Positions 33,454-41,831 of a stretch of DNA of 64,000 nucleotides are shown one piece after another. The stretch is taken from assembly GCF_028877475.1 (NCBI RefSeq), contig NZ_CP113527.1:4333501-4397500 (forward strand), written 5' to 3'. A program made the translations under genes and the position numbers. The DNA is from Lysinibacillus irui (lineage in GTDB: Bacteria; Bacillota; Bacilli; Bacillales_A; Planococcaceae). A model generated the notes under the pieces. The model made no database searches and had not been told where the DNA came from. It saw only the letters and a program-made list of their open reading frames with translations. Position 1 is the stretch's first letter, and each line of letters begins with the position of its first letter.

Positions 33454-34314
33454 TTAATATATTTTTTGATAAATTCTTTCATTGCTAGCAATTTCACTAT
33501 ATTTTGAAATAACCTCATCAAAGCGCAATGTTTCTTTATCCCCTAAGCATAGAAAACCTTGCTCACTTAGACTTTCATAAAACAACTGATGTACTTGACT
33601 CTGTAGCTTAGGTGAAAAATAAATAAGGACATTTCGACATAAGACTACATGAAACTCATTGAATGATTGATCTGTTACTAAATTATGTTGAGCAAAAATA
33701 ATATTTTTCAATAATGTTGGGTGGAAGTAGGCATATTGATAATCTGTATTATAGTACTCCGAAAAAGCGTGGACACCCCCAGCAAGCATATAGTTTTTCG
33801 TATAAGCCTGCATTTTATGAATAGGAAAAGCGCCTTTCTTTGCTTTTTCTAATACTTGCTCATTCATGTCTGTTGCGTAAATTACTGCCCTATCGATTAG
33901 CCCCTCTTCTTGAAGCAAGATAGCCATAGAGTATACTTCCTCACCTGTCGCACAACCAGCATGCCAAATCCTTATTTCTGGGTACTCTCGTAAAGTGGGG
34001 ATCACTTTTTCACGAAAGGCTTTAAAAAAACTAGGGTTACGAAACATTTCGGTTACATTTATCGAAAAGTCATTCAAAATTTGCTCTAAAAATTCCTTAT
34101 CATGAATGACCTTTTCTTGTATACGTGAAATCGTTGGAATGTTATTTATTCTCATCCTATTGAAAATTCTACGCGAAATCGATGAGCGATTATATTGACG
34201 AAAATCATACCCAGATAAACGATAAATAGCCTCTAGTAACAAATCAATTTCTAAATTTGTTTGCTTATTTAATTGTATATTTTGCTCCAAAGGCTGAAAT
34301 TGTTCCATGTTCAT
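33454..34314 (-). CDS. rsbM: CheR-type protein methyltransferase, RsbM-like
   Basis: A 286-residue SAM-dependent glutamate methyltransferase. The N-terminal helical domain (YDFRQYNRSSISRRIFNRM) and the catalytic domain with FSINVTEMFRNPSFF, SAM loop WHAGCATGEEVYSMAI and VVLCRNVLIYF are those of CheR. It overlaps the end of the hybrid kinase gene by one nucleotide, and in B. cereus the equivalent RsbM methylates the kinase RsbK to damp sigma-B activation. The neighbourhood, not sequence alone, suggests this role instead of chemotaxis. Confidence 0.85.
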   Translation of the reverse strand: MNMEQFQPLEQNIQLNKQTNLEIDLLLEAIYRLSGYDFRQYNRSSISRRIFNRMRINNIPTISRIQEKVIHDKEFLEQILNDFSINVTEMFRNPSFFKAFREKVIPTLREYPEIRIWHAGCATGEEVYSMAILLQEEGLIDRAVIYATDMNEQVLEKAKKGAFPIHKMQAYTKNYMLAGGVHAFSEYYNTDYQYAYFHPTLLKNIIFAQHNLVTDQSFNEFHVVLCRNVLIYFSPKLQSQVHQLFYESLSEQGFLCLGDKETLRFDEVISKYSEIASNERIYQKIY

Positions 34315-37067
34315 TAACTCCCTTTAGAAACCAACCATACTCTTAAAACCGATATTAATTGATCTAAATTTAATGGCTTACTAATATAATCTGATGCACC
34401 AGCCTGTAACGATTTATCGCGATCATTTTTCATAGCTTTTGCTGTCAGCGCAATAATCGGTAAATCTGTGCGTTTCATTTGTTGACGAATAATAGTCATC
34501 GCTTCATAGCCATCCATATTAGGCATCATAATATCCATCAGAATAAGATCGATCTCAGCATTAGCTTGCATGACCTCTAAACATTCAAGTCCGTCTTTGG
34601 CCACTAAAATGTTCATACCTCTTTTTTCTAGAGCAGTTTTTAACGCATAAATATTACGGTTATCATCATCTACTATTAAAATATTTTTCCCTTGGAAGAC
34701 CTCTACTTCTTGTTGAAGAGCTTCCTCCATTTCTTGTGGTTGTTCTTCTATTTGTTCTTCTATTTGTTCCTCTTCTACCGTCGTAGCGGCAACTTCGTTC
34801 ATAGCAAGCTTTTGGCAATGTTCCTCTTCAATTCCATTTGGTAAACTTGGAATCGTTAACGTAAAGCTACTTCCTTGTCCCTCTGCACTTTGCAGCGTAA
34901 TCCAGCCACCAAGCAGCTTAGCAAATTCCTTACAAATTGAAAGACCGAGCCCAGTTCCACCATATTTCCGAACTGTAGCACCATCTGCTTGCTGGAATGA
35001 TTCAAAAATTAGCTGATGCTTGTCTTTTGGAATACCTATCCCTGTATCAGATACGGTAATTTCCAGCCAATCTGTGCTTATGTCTTGCATATTATTTGTT
35101 AATTGTTGTGGTGTTAGCTGGTTAATGGCTAATGATACAGATCCTTGTTCCGTAAATTTAAACGCATTTGATAATAAATTTTTTATGATTTGATGGAATC
35201 TCTTTTCATCCGTATAGAATACATCTACAACATGATCTGCCTTTGAAATATCGAATGCTAAATTTTTCTTCATTGCAACAGGTGCAAAGGTATGTTCAAT
35301 TTGCACTGGTACTTCACTCATATTCACTTCATTAAAAATGATATCAAGCTTCCCAGCCTCTACTTTTGATAAATCTAAAATATCATTGATTAAAGCAAGT
35401 AAATCTTCTCCAGAAGAATGAATCACTTTAGCAAACTCTGTTTCCTCGTCTGTTAAGTTTTGTTGACTATTTTCTGCTAGCATCTCCGATAAAATTAATA
35501 TGCTATTTAAAGGTGTTCTTAATTCATGTGACATATTTGCTAAGAACTCGGATTTATAATTAGAATTAAGTATTAGTTGTTCTGCACTTTCTTCTAATTC
35601 CTTCTTCGCCCTCTCCAACTCTTTAGATTTAGATTCAGCCTCTTTCGTGCGCTCTTCTAGTTGCTCATTAATCATTGTCAGCTCTTCTGTTTGCATTTGT
35701 AACTCTTCAGATTGTGTCTGAAGCTCTTCTGACTGAACCTGTAATTCTTCTGTCATTGCTCTGGATTCATTTAATAGACGAACAATTTCCATACGCCCTA
35801 ACACACTATTCACTGTTAAGCCAAATGTTTCAGTAACTTGCTGCACTAATTCTTGCTGCAACTCACTAAATTTAGTCATTGTTGCGATTTCTACCACTGC
35901 TATAACTTCATTCTCAAAAATTATAGGGATCAATAAAATATTTTGTGGCCTTACTTCACCTAAACCCGTTCTAATTAAGCGATAGTCTTGCGGAATATTA
36001 TCATAAAATAATATCCTTTTTTCTAATGCGCATTGACCGATTAATCCTTGTCCCATTTTAAAGCTTTCAATACCGACACGGTCATCTCCATCAGCAAAAG
36101 CAGCCTTTTTCACAAAATGTACTTGTTCCTCTGTTACTTCTCTGACATAGAATGCACCAAGGGAGGCTTGTGTTTTCTGTGCTACTTCTGATAGGAAGAT
36201 CTCAGCTAATTTTGTAATTGCTGAAACACCTTGATATTTTGTCACGATTTCTGCAATATTACTTTGTAACCATTCTCTCTTTTCTACTGACTCTAACAGT
36301 ATATTTGTTGCTTCAGCAAGATCATTTATTTCATCATTAGAGCTCACATGGATTCTTCTCGTGAAATCACCTTTCGTAGCAGCCATTTCTTTAATGGTTT
36401 GTGTAACTTCCGTTATCGTTCTCACGATTGAACGTGAAATTCCACTAGCTATCACAATGGCAATGACAGAAACTAAAATTAAGATCCCAAATAAGCCACT
36501 TGTTAATTTACTATTCTGTTTGTCTAATTGACTTGCCTTTGCTTGTGTATAAGCATTTTCAGTTGAGCGGAAGGAATCAAATAATTTGCGCATTTTCTCC
36601 ATATCTTGGCGCCCACTATCTACTTTAAAAAATTCATTCAACGCTTCTATATTATTATCCTTTTTCAATTGGATTGTTGGCTTACCTGAAGTATTTATCC
36701 AATGTTCAATCGTTTCCTCTATCTCTTTTAACTTTTCCTGTTGAGAAGGTTTTTCCTTCATTTGCTGATAGAGATTATTAAAATCTAACTTCCAATTTTC
36801 AGCCGCATTATCATAGGGCTCTAGATAACTTGGTTCACCTGTAATGATGAAACCTCGCTGACTCGATTCCATATCTAATACATACTTTTCAATCTCATTG
36901 GTTAAAGTTTGAACATTGGAATCGTATTTAATAATAAAATTCCGTTCTTTTTGTAAAGAAGTAATTTGATTATTTAATATGACAACGGCAGCAAGTAAGC
37001 AAAGAATGATTACGATATAACCTAATGTAATCTTGGAGCGTATACCCAATTTCAATTTATTTAACAT
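34314..37067 (-). CDS. rsbK: CHASE3-HAMP-GAF hybrid histidine kinase/receiver, RsbK-like
   Basis: A 917-residue sensor. TM1 (about 12-32), extracellular CHASE3 (about 38-180) and TM2 (about 190-210) lead to HAMP, a GAF domain (about 275-425), a long coiled coil with SEELQ/TEEL heptad repeats (about 438-500), HisKA with His514 (MSHELRTPL), HATPase (SNAFKFTEQG, DTGIGIP, GTGLGLSI), an acidic Gln/Glu-rich linker and a C-terminal receiver (VDDDNRN, LMDIMMPNMDG, KPL). This matches B. cereus RsbK. The Glu-rich coiled coil after GAF is where methylation by RsbM is expected. The hybrid receiver probably tunes phosphate flow to RsbY. Confidence 0.87.
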   Translation of the reverse strand: MLNKLKLGIRSKITLGYIVIILCLLAAVVILNNQITSLQKERNFIIKYDSNVQTLTNEIEKYVLDMESSQRGFIITGEPSYLEPYDNAAENWKLDFNNLYQQMKEKPSQQEKLKEIEETIEHWINTSGKPTIQLKKDNNIEALNEFFKVDSGRQDMEKMRKLFDSFRSTENAYTQAKASQLDKQNSKLTSGLFGILILVSVIAIVIASGISRSIVRTITEVTQTIKEMAATKGDFTRRIHVSSNDEINDLAEATNILLESVEKREWLQSNIAEIVTKYQGVSAITKLAEIFLSEVAQKTQASLGAFYVREVTEEQVHFVKKAAFADGDDRVGIESFKMGQGLIGQCALEKRILFYDNIPQDYRLIRTGLGEVRPQNILLIPIIFENEVIAVVEIATMTKFSELQQELVQQVTETFGLTVNSVLGRMEIVRLLNESRAMTEELQVQSEELQTQSEELQMQTEELTMINEQLEERTKEAESKSKELERAKKELEESAEQLILNSNYKSEFLANMSHELRTPLNSILILSEMLAENSQQNLTDEETEFAKVIHSSGEDLLALINDILDLSKVEAGKLDIIFNEVNMSEVPVQIEHTFAPVAMKKNLAFDISKADHVVDVFYTDEKRFHQIIKNLLSNAFKFTEQGSVSLAINQLTPQQLTNNMQDISTDWLEITVSDTGIGIPKDKHQLIFESFQQADGATVRKYGGTGLGLSICKEFAKLLGGWITLQSAEGQGSSFTLTIPSLPNGIEEEHCQKLAMNEVAATTVEEEQIEEQIEEQPQEMEEALQQEVEVFQGKNILIVDDDNRNIYALKTALEKRGMNILVAKDGLECLEVMQANAEIDLILMDIMMPNMDGYEAMTIIRQQMKRTDLPIIALTAKAMKNDRDKSLQAGASDYISKPLNLDQLISVLRVWLVSKGS

Positions 37068-37252
37068 TTGGTTTTCCTACCTTTACCTTTCTTTCACTTT
37101 ATTATTATTACTAGTATACATGCAAAAATAACTAATTATCTCTTCTTTTAACATTCACAATAAAGAAACTTTGCCAATTTAATATTAATAAGTCTAGAAT
37201 TTTTTCATATACATCATATAGTGAACGAATTCTAATTAAGGAGAGAATACAT

Positions 37253-38443
37253 GTGGATATCATCGTAAGGCCAGGAGATTCACTTTGGCATTTTAGTGAA
37301 GTGTTTAACATACCACTTCAACTAATTCTAGATTCCAATAAAAATATTAATCCCCAATTTTTAAGAGTTGGACAACGCATTCGTATTCCTGGTTTTATAA
37401 ACATTAGCTATCAAATCAAACAAGGGGACTCTTTTTGGCAGATTGCACAGAGTCGAAACCTGCCCCTCATCGCCATATTACTCGTTAATCCTGGTCTCAA
37501 CCCCAATCACTTACAAATAGGTCAGATCATTCACATACCTCAACGCATTACATGGCGCTTAGTTGAAGGTAAACAAAATTACACGTACACTCATATGATG
37601 AATGATATAAAAAAGCTGCTCAACGTATATCCTTTTCTCCAAAGTACAAGCATTGGGAGCTCCGTTTTAGGGAAAGAACTCCCTGAGCTTTTAATTGGCA
37701 ATGGAGCTAAACGTATTCATTATAACGGCTCGTTTCATGCGAATGAATGGATTACTACACCTATTATTCTAACATTTTTAAATGACTATTTGCTCGCCCT
37801 CACTAATCAAAGTAGTATTCGTGGCATTTCTCCATTTTCTTTATATCAACAAACATCCCTTTCTATAGTACCCATGGTGAACCCTGATGGAGTCGATTTA
37901 GTATTACAAGGCCCACCAAGTGATGAAGCATTAAAAAATCAATTGATTACATGGAATAATGGGAGCTCCGATTTTTCTGGTTGGAAAGCAAATATCCATG
38001 GGATCGATTTAAATGATCAATTTCCTGCAAAATGGGAGCTAGAAAGTGCCCGCAATCCCAAATCACCTGGCCCTAGAGATTATAGTGGGGAAAGGCCTTT
38101 ATCTGAACCCGAAGCCATTGCAATGGCCAACATGACCAAGCAACGTGATTTTTTAAGAGTTCTAGCATTTCATACACAAGGTCGCGTTATTTATTGGGGC
38201 TTTGAAAATCTTGAGCCCCCAGAATCCGAAGTCCTTGTGAATGAATTTAGTAGAGTTAGTGGCTATGAGCCCATTCAATCTGCAGGTAGCTATGCAGGCT
38301 ATAAAGACTGGTTTATTCAAGATTGGCGTAGACCGGGCTTTACCGTTGAGCTGGGAAGTGGTACAAATCCTCTCCCCCTCAGCCAGTTTGATGACATTTA
38401 TGACGAAGCTTTAGGGATTTTCCTCGCTGCATTGTATATGTAA
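37253..38443 (+). CDS. Gamma-D-glutamyl-L-diamino acid endopeptidase I (LysM-LysM-M14)
   Basis: A 396-residue enzyme that cuts the gamma-D-Glu-diaminopimelate bond of muropeptides during sporulation. Two LysM modules (about 2-47, VRPGDSLWHFSEVF; and 51-97, IKQGDSFWQIAQSR) precede a zinc carboxypeptidase A-like M14 domain: zinc ligands in FHANEW (His, Glu), later His in AFHTQG, and catalytic Glu in VELGSG near the end. There is no signal peptide, as known for the sporangial endopeptidase I of Bacillus sphaericus, which has this same length and order. Start is GTG with AAGGAG 9 nt upstream. Confidence 0.9.
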   Translation: MDIIVRPGDSLWHFSEVFNIPLQLILDSNKNINPQFLRVGQRIRIPGFINISYQIKQGDSFWQIAQSRNLPLIAILLVNPGLNPNHLQIGQIIHIPQRITWRLVEGKQNYTYTHMMNDIKKLLNVYPFLQSTSIGSSVLGKELPELLIGNGAKRIHYNGSFHANEWITTPIILTFLNDYLLALTNQSSIRGISPFSLYQQTSLSIVPMVNPDGVDLVLQGPPSDEALKNQLITWNNGSSDFSGWKANIHGIDLNDQFPAKWELESARNPKSPGPRDYSGERPLSEPEAIAMANMTKQRDFLRVLAFHTQGRVIYWGFENLEPPESEVLVNEFSRVSGYEPIQSAGSYAGYKDWFIQDWRRPGFTVELGSGTNPLPLSQFDDIYDEALGIFLAALYM

Positions 38444-38562
38444 AAAGATTGTGCGAACTCCACTCACCATGAAAGAATCCTTTTAGGATTTTCAGTGAGT
38501 GGAGTCTTTTTGTGTGGTATTGTCTCGGCATACTAGCACTATAAAAAAGAAAACAAATTACT

Positions 38563-38591
38563 TTGACAGGTAGAGTAATGTTTGCTAATAT
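38563..38591 (+). promoter_or_regulatory. Promoter of the PadR operon
   Basis: TTGACA (38563-38568), exact 17-bp spacer, TAATAT (38586-38591); the PadR start is 40 bp downstream. Confidence 0.85.
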
Positions 38592-38598
38592 TACTCTA
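38571..38598 (+). promoter_or_regulatory. PadR operator (inverted repeat over the promoter)
   Basis: Perfect 9-bp arms TAGAGTAAT (38571-38579) and ATTACTCTA (38590-38598) with a 10-bp centre lie between the -35 and just past the -10, an ideal repressor position. A third half-like TAGAGCAAT begins at 38604. Autoregulation by the PadR protein is inferred. Confidence 0.75.
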
Positions 38599-38630
38599 AC
38601 AGATAGAGCAATAAATAAAGTAGGTGACTT

Positions 38631-38960
38631 ATGGTTCGCAGTGATATTATCCGAGGACATTTGGATTCGATTATTTTACGGCTAATTTCAGAAAAGGATC
38701 GTTATGGCTACGAAATTTCTCAGGAAATAAGTCTCCGTACAAACAATCGGTTTCAAATCAAGGAAGCAACTTTGTATGCAGTTTTTCAACGACTTGAGAA
38801 AAAGGAAATTATTGAAGCCTATTATGGAGATGTTTCACATGGAGGCAAAAGAAAGTATTACCGTATTACTCCATTAGGTAGAGCCTATTTAAATGAGTTA
38901 GTGAAAGAATGGTCGGAAGTAAAAGAAATAATCGATTTATTTATGGAGGGCTTAGAATGA
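38631..38960 (+). CDS. PadR-family transcriptional regulator
   Basis: A 109-residue winged-helix repressor. The family pattern is complete: RGHLDSIILRLISEKDRYGYEISQEI, IKEATLYAVFQRLEKKEIIEAYYG, GKRKYYRITPLGRAYL, then a short dimerisation helix. PadR_s1-type proteins of this size usually respond to membrane stress, lipophilic ligands or antimicrobial compounds. It overlaps the next gene by ATGA and has a palindrome over its own promoter. Confidence 0.92.
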   Translation: MVRSDIIRGHLDSIILRLISEKDRYGYEISQEISLRTNNRFQIKEATLYAVFQRLEKKEIIEAYYGDVSHGGKRKYYRITPLGRAYLNELVKEWSEVKEIIDLFMEGLE

Positions 38961-39364
38961 AAAGAATAAAAAACCATATTGATGAGCTTTTTAAAGATAT
39001 TCCTCGTAACAACGAGACTGAAATGGTCAAACAAGAGATTATTGAAAATCTTGAAGAAAAGGTATTTTATTTGATGGATCAAGGAAAAGAACAAGAAGAT
39101 GCTATTAATAAAGCAATTGTAGAATTTGGAGATATTGAAGACTTAAAAAAAGAATTGGGTGTTAAAGAGCCTGCAAAGAAAAACATGGCAAAATTAAATT
39201 TAGAGTTTTCAATTTGGGGAAGTAGCTTAATTATTGCCTTTTTTATTTTCATTAATCTTTATTACACGCCGCATACAATTTGGGCAATCTATCCGATCTT
39301 CGCTATTCTATGGTGGCCTTTATCTATGTACTTTGTGTGGACGCGTAAGAGATGGGGTGAATAA
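38957..39364 (+). CDS. HAAS-domain two-TM membrane protein
   Basis: A 135-residue protein: an N-terminal HAAS-type helical domain (about 1-75, KNHIDELFKDIPRNNETEMV, NKAIVEFGDIEDLKKELGV) of the kind found beside PadR regulators, then two membrane helices. The C-terminal part contains PHTIWAIYPIFAILWWPLS, which recurs four times in the next gene. Start ATG at 38957 has GGAGG 7 nt upstream and overlaps the PadR stop, so translation is coupled. Confidence 0.83.
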   Translation: MKRIKNHIDELFKDIPRNNETEMVKQEIIENLEEKVFYLMDQGKEQEDAINKAIVEFGDIEDLKKELGVKEPAKKNMAKLNLEFSIWGSSLIIAFFIFINLYYTPHTIWAIYPIFAILWWPLSMYFVWTRKRWGE

Positions 39365-39366
39365 TC

Positions 39367-40023
39367 ATGAGGAACTTTATTAACTTTTCTATAGCTGGGA
39401 GCTTGATGACAATGATTTTCTTAGGGATTGTCAATTACACGACATCGCCCCAAACAATATGGTTTATCTACCCTTGCATACTGCTTCTACTATGGCCTAT
39501 TACATTATTTTTTATGTCAAAAAAAATGTATAAACAATACTCTCTCGTTTGTAGTGCTATAATTATCTCGTTTCTTATTATCGAAAATTATCTATACGCT
39601 CCAAATCATTTATGGTTCATTTATGCCATCTATCCGATTATCTGGTGGCCACTTCTAATGTATTTAGGAGAAAAAGCAAAGACGTTACAAACAGCACTTA
39701 TTGGCTGTGCTTCTACAATTATATATTACGCATTGCTAAATATCATGGTATCTCCACAATATCCTTGGGCGATTTATCCCGCATTTTTAGTCATGTGGTG
39801 GCCTCTTGCTTTATATCATGCTCAACGCAAAACTTTTGTAGCCTTCTCCGTTACAGCTACATTGCTAATTAGTATCTTTTTCATTACAGTCAATGTTATT
39901 TCTTCACCAAGCGTTATATGGGCAATTTACCCTATTTTCGTGACACTATGGTGGCCACTAAGTATGTACTTTTATGTCTATAAAAGAAGAATGTATCACG
40001 CTACTTTTGTGAAACGAATGTAA
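39367..40023 (+). CDS. Multi-pass membrane protein with four WxIYP/WWPL repeats
   Basis: A 218-residue protein made of four successive two-helix units, each ending in a version of P..IWAIYP....LWWPL..Y: PQTIWFIYPCILLLLWPI, PNHLWFIYAIYPIIWWPL, PQYPWAIYPAFLVMWWPL and PSVIWAIYPIFVTLWWPL. The unit resembles the Pfam 2TM domain. It starts 2 nt after the HAAS gene, so it belongs to the PadR operon. The repeats indicate growth by internal duplication. No catalytic residues are apparent; a PadR-controlled membrane-stress or compound-sensing role is a guess. Confidence 0.75.
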   Translation: MRNFINFSIAGSLMTMIFLGIVNYTTSPQTIWFIYPCILLLLWPITLFFMSKKMYKQYSLVCSAIIISFLIIENYLYAPNHLWFIYAIYPIIWWPLLMYLGEKAKTLQTALIGCASTIIYYALLNIMVSPQYPWAIYPAFLVMWWPLALYHAQRKTFVAFSVTATLLISIFFITVNVISSPSVIWAIYPIFVTLWWPLSMYFYVYKRRMYHATFVKRM

Positions 40024-40222
40024 AAAAGAAGTCTATTAAAAAATTCATAATATACCTTGATATGATGTTTCCTTTCTTTTATTGGCGCTACTATTCCCAC
40101 CATGGACTCATCTATAAAAGGGGCTAAGGTACTTGTAGCTTTTAAACAATTATTAATGATTGGAAAGGTTAATTTAGTTGCTATATAATTTAACCATTAA
40201 ATATTTTAACGGACGTGATTAT

Positions 40223-40630
40223 ATGGCTGAAAGTCTACACAATGTAGAGATTATTATGAAGGAAATGCTAGATATACAGCAAAAGTCAAAAATGTTTGTA
40301 GAGCTTTTATCTAAAGGGGAAGCGTTATCACAAAACCAATTAATTTTACTCCTGCAACTAAAAATAAATGATGGTATGAAGGCGACAGAAATTGCCGAAT
40401 TCTTCAGTATCACTCCTGGAGCTGTCACTTCCATGTGCGATAAACTGGAAAAACTAGAGCTGATACAACGAATTAGAGAAAATAATGACCGCCGTGTCGT
40501 CAAAATGACTTTAACAAGCAATGGGGACAAAAAGGTTCAAGAAATCTTTTTAAAGTTTTCACAGGATAAACTCATAGATATGGCCAATATTTTACGTGAA
40601 GTAAATCAATTAATGAATAAAATTTTTTAG
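40223..40630 (+). CDS. MarR-family transcriptional regulator
   Basis: A 135-residue winged-helix protein. The wHTH is clear (NQLILLLQLKINDGMKATEIAEFF, SITPGAVTSMCDKLEKLELIQRI, NDRRVVKMTLTSNGDKKV), flanked by N- and C-terminal dimerisation helices. The ATG at 40223 is used, though its ribosome binding site (GGACGTG) is weak. The next gene downstream has a 57-bp palindrome in its promoter region, a plausible operator for this protein. Confidence 0.88.
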   Translation: MAESLHNVEIIMKEMLDIQQKSKMFVELLSKGEALSQNQLILLLQLKINDGMKATEIAEFFSITPGAVTSMCDKLEKLELIQRIRENNDRRVVKMTLTSNGDKKVQEIFLKFSQDKLIDMANILREVNQLMNKIF

Positions 40631-40657
40631 GATTTCAACAAATTGAAATCCTTTTTT
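40630..40657 (+). terminator. Terminator after the MarR gene
   Basis: Stem GGATTTCAA / TTGAAATCC with a short loop, followed by TTTTTT. The stop codon overlaps the stem. Confidence 0.85.
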
Positions 40658-40688
40658 ATTGCCTCAAAATTAGGGAATTCATTTGTTC

Positions 40689-40694
40689 TTGACA
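40689..40694 (+). promoter_or_regulatory. -35 element of the bactofilin-like operon
   Basis: TTGACA lies 12 bp upstream of the long palindrome. A -10 would fall inside the first arm (TTTAAT at 40713-40718, 18-bp spacer), so the palindrome covers the -10 and the transcription start. Confidence 0.5.
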
Positions 40695-40706
40695 AAGGGA
40701 AGTTGC

Positions 40707-40763
40707 ATATACTTTAATTAATATATATTTTAGTAATTAAAATATATATTAATTAAAGTATAT
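40707..40763. repeat. Perfect 26-bp inverted repeat with 5-bp centre
   Basis: The arms 40707-40732 and 40738-40763 are exactly complementary over all 26 positions (they begin ATATACTTTAATTAAT and end in its complement) with the loop GTAAT. The arms are entirely AT except for one C/G pair. It sits between a -35 and the ribosome binding site of the bactofilin-like gene. It may be an operator for the MarR protein encoded upstream, or an mRNA 5' hairpin; it has no T-run, so it is not a terminator. Confidence 0.9.
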
Positions 40764-40775
40764 GAGGTGACTTTT

Positions 40776-41435
40776 ATGTTTCAACAACTGCGTACCCTAA
40801 CACTTACGAATGGCCGTATTAAATATTTGGATATTGAGTATGAGCAATTAAATATTCGTGGAGCCGTAACAATACATCAAGAAGTTCGCATGCAAAAAGT
40901 GTCTACTCATGGCCATAGCTCATTTTATTTTCCCGTTATTGTCCATGAATTTAACAGCACAGGTTCATGTACGTTAAAAGATTATTGTGAAATCGATGAA
41001 CTAACAAATGCAGGTAACCTTAAAGTAAAAAAAGGTTGTGTCCAAAAAATCAATAGTACCGGGAAAGTAATAATTGAAGGGAAACTACAGAGCGAACATT
41101 TTGAGGCTCTTGGTGTAGTGAAAGCCGCTGAATTAGTAGCTAATCACTTTCAGTTGAAATTATCAGGAGAAAGTAAAATTGGCAGGCTGCGAGCTGAAAA
41201 TGTAATGATAAAAAAAGATCGAGTGACACTTCTTCCATTATTTAAGAAAAGGTTAATTTGTCACACAATCTGTGGAAAACAGTTAAAGCTATCTTATACA
41301 AATGCACAAATTGTGGAAGGTGAAGTAGTTATAGTAGGAGAAAATTGTCTCATCGAAAGGCTTTATTATACAGATGATTATTCAATCGATTCAAATGCAG
41401 TCGTGCATCATATTATTCGGAGGGAAATAGAATGA
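40776..41435 (+). CDS. Bactofilin-like polymer-forming protein
   Basis: A 219-residue protein with short repeating beta strands (for example STGSCTLKDYCEIDEL, NAGNLKVKKGCVQKI, STGKVIIEGKLQSEHFEALG) spaced about 18-20 residues apart, as in the right-handed beta-helix of bactofilins and the YhbE/YhbF proteins of B. subtilis. Bactofilins polymerise without nucleotide and scaffold cell-surface or envelope machinery. ATG at 40776 with GAGGTG is preferred to an in-frame GTG at 40767. It overlaps the next, two-TM gene by 4 bp, which could tether it to the membrane. Confidence 0.65.
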   Translation: MFQQLRTLTLTNGRIKYLDIEYEQLNIRGAVTIHQEVRMQKVSTHGHSSFYFPVIVHEFNSTGSCTLKDYCEIDELTNAGNLKVKKGCVQKINSTGKVIIEGKLQSEHFEALGVVKAAELVANHFQLKLSGESKIGRLRAENVMIKKDRVTLLPLFKKRLICHTICGKQLKLSYTNAQIVEGEVVIVGENCLIERLYYTDDYSIDSNAVVHHIIRREIE

Positions 41436-41713
41436 TATTCCTAAAAATGCTACAAGCTTTTTTTTGCTCACTAGCTCTTGTTGTATTGTCAGTTCTATAC
41501 ATTGGCTTACTCTTAAGTGCTATACTATCTATATTCGCTGGCTTTTTACGAACATTCGGACTGGATCAAATTAAAATGAGTATCTGGTACGGTGTAGATA
41601 TACCTATTATTTTCAGTATCCCTCTAGCACTTCTAGTAGCTGTACTTCTGTTCTTTTGCGCCACATACATCAAACGTTCTATTGTATTCTGTATATCCAA
41701 ACTTCGCGTTTAG
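41432..41713 (+). CDS. Small two-TM membrane protein
   Basis: A 93-residue protein with two long hydrophobic segments (about 8-35 and 52-77) and a basic C-terminus (IKRSIVFCISKLRV). It begins inside the stop of the bactofilin-like gene (ATGA), so the two are coupled. I recognise no family. In Bacillus, bactofilin-like genes often have a small membrane partner; the same is inferred here. Confidence 0.72.
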   Translation: MIFLKMLQAFFCSLALVVLSVLYIGLLLSAILSIFAGFLRTFGLDQIKMSIWYGVDIPIIFSIPLALLVAVLLFFCATYIKRSIVFCISKLRV

Positions 41714-41722
41714 AATAATCAA

Positions 41723-41758
41723 GAAAAGGCATATTCTTTTGGGAAACTGCCTTTTCCT
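41723..41758 (+). terminator. Terminator after the bactofilin-like operon
   Basis: Arms GAAAAGGCA and TGCCTTTTC (9 bp, 16-nt loop) end in a T tract. Confidence 0.6.
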
Positions 41759-41831
41759 GAGCAATACGATGACTCTTTTTATTAAGGTAATCATTGTTCC
41801 ATTCTCAGTTATCAAGTATTAAGGAACATTG

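Noticed and set aside
34680-34770. Glu/Gln-rich repeats in the hybrid kinase linker as a frameshift or slippage locus
   Set aside because: The frame is intact on both sides and such linkers are common before receiver domains.
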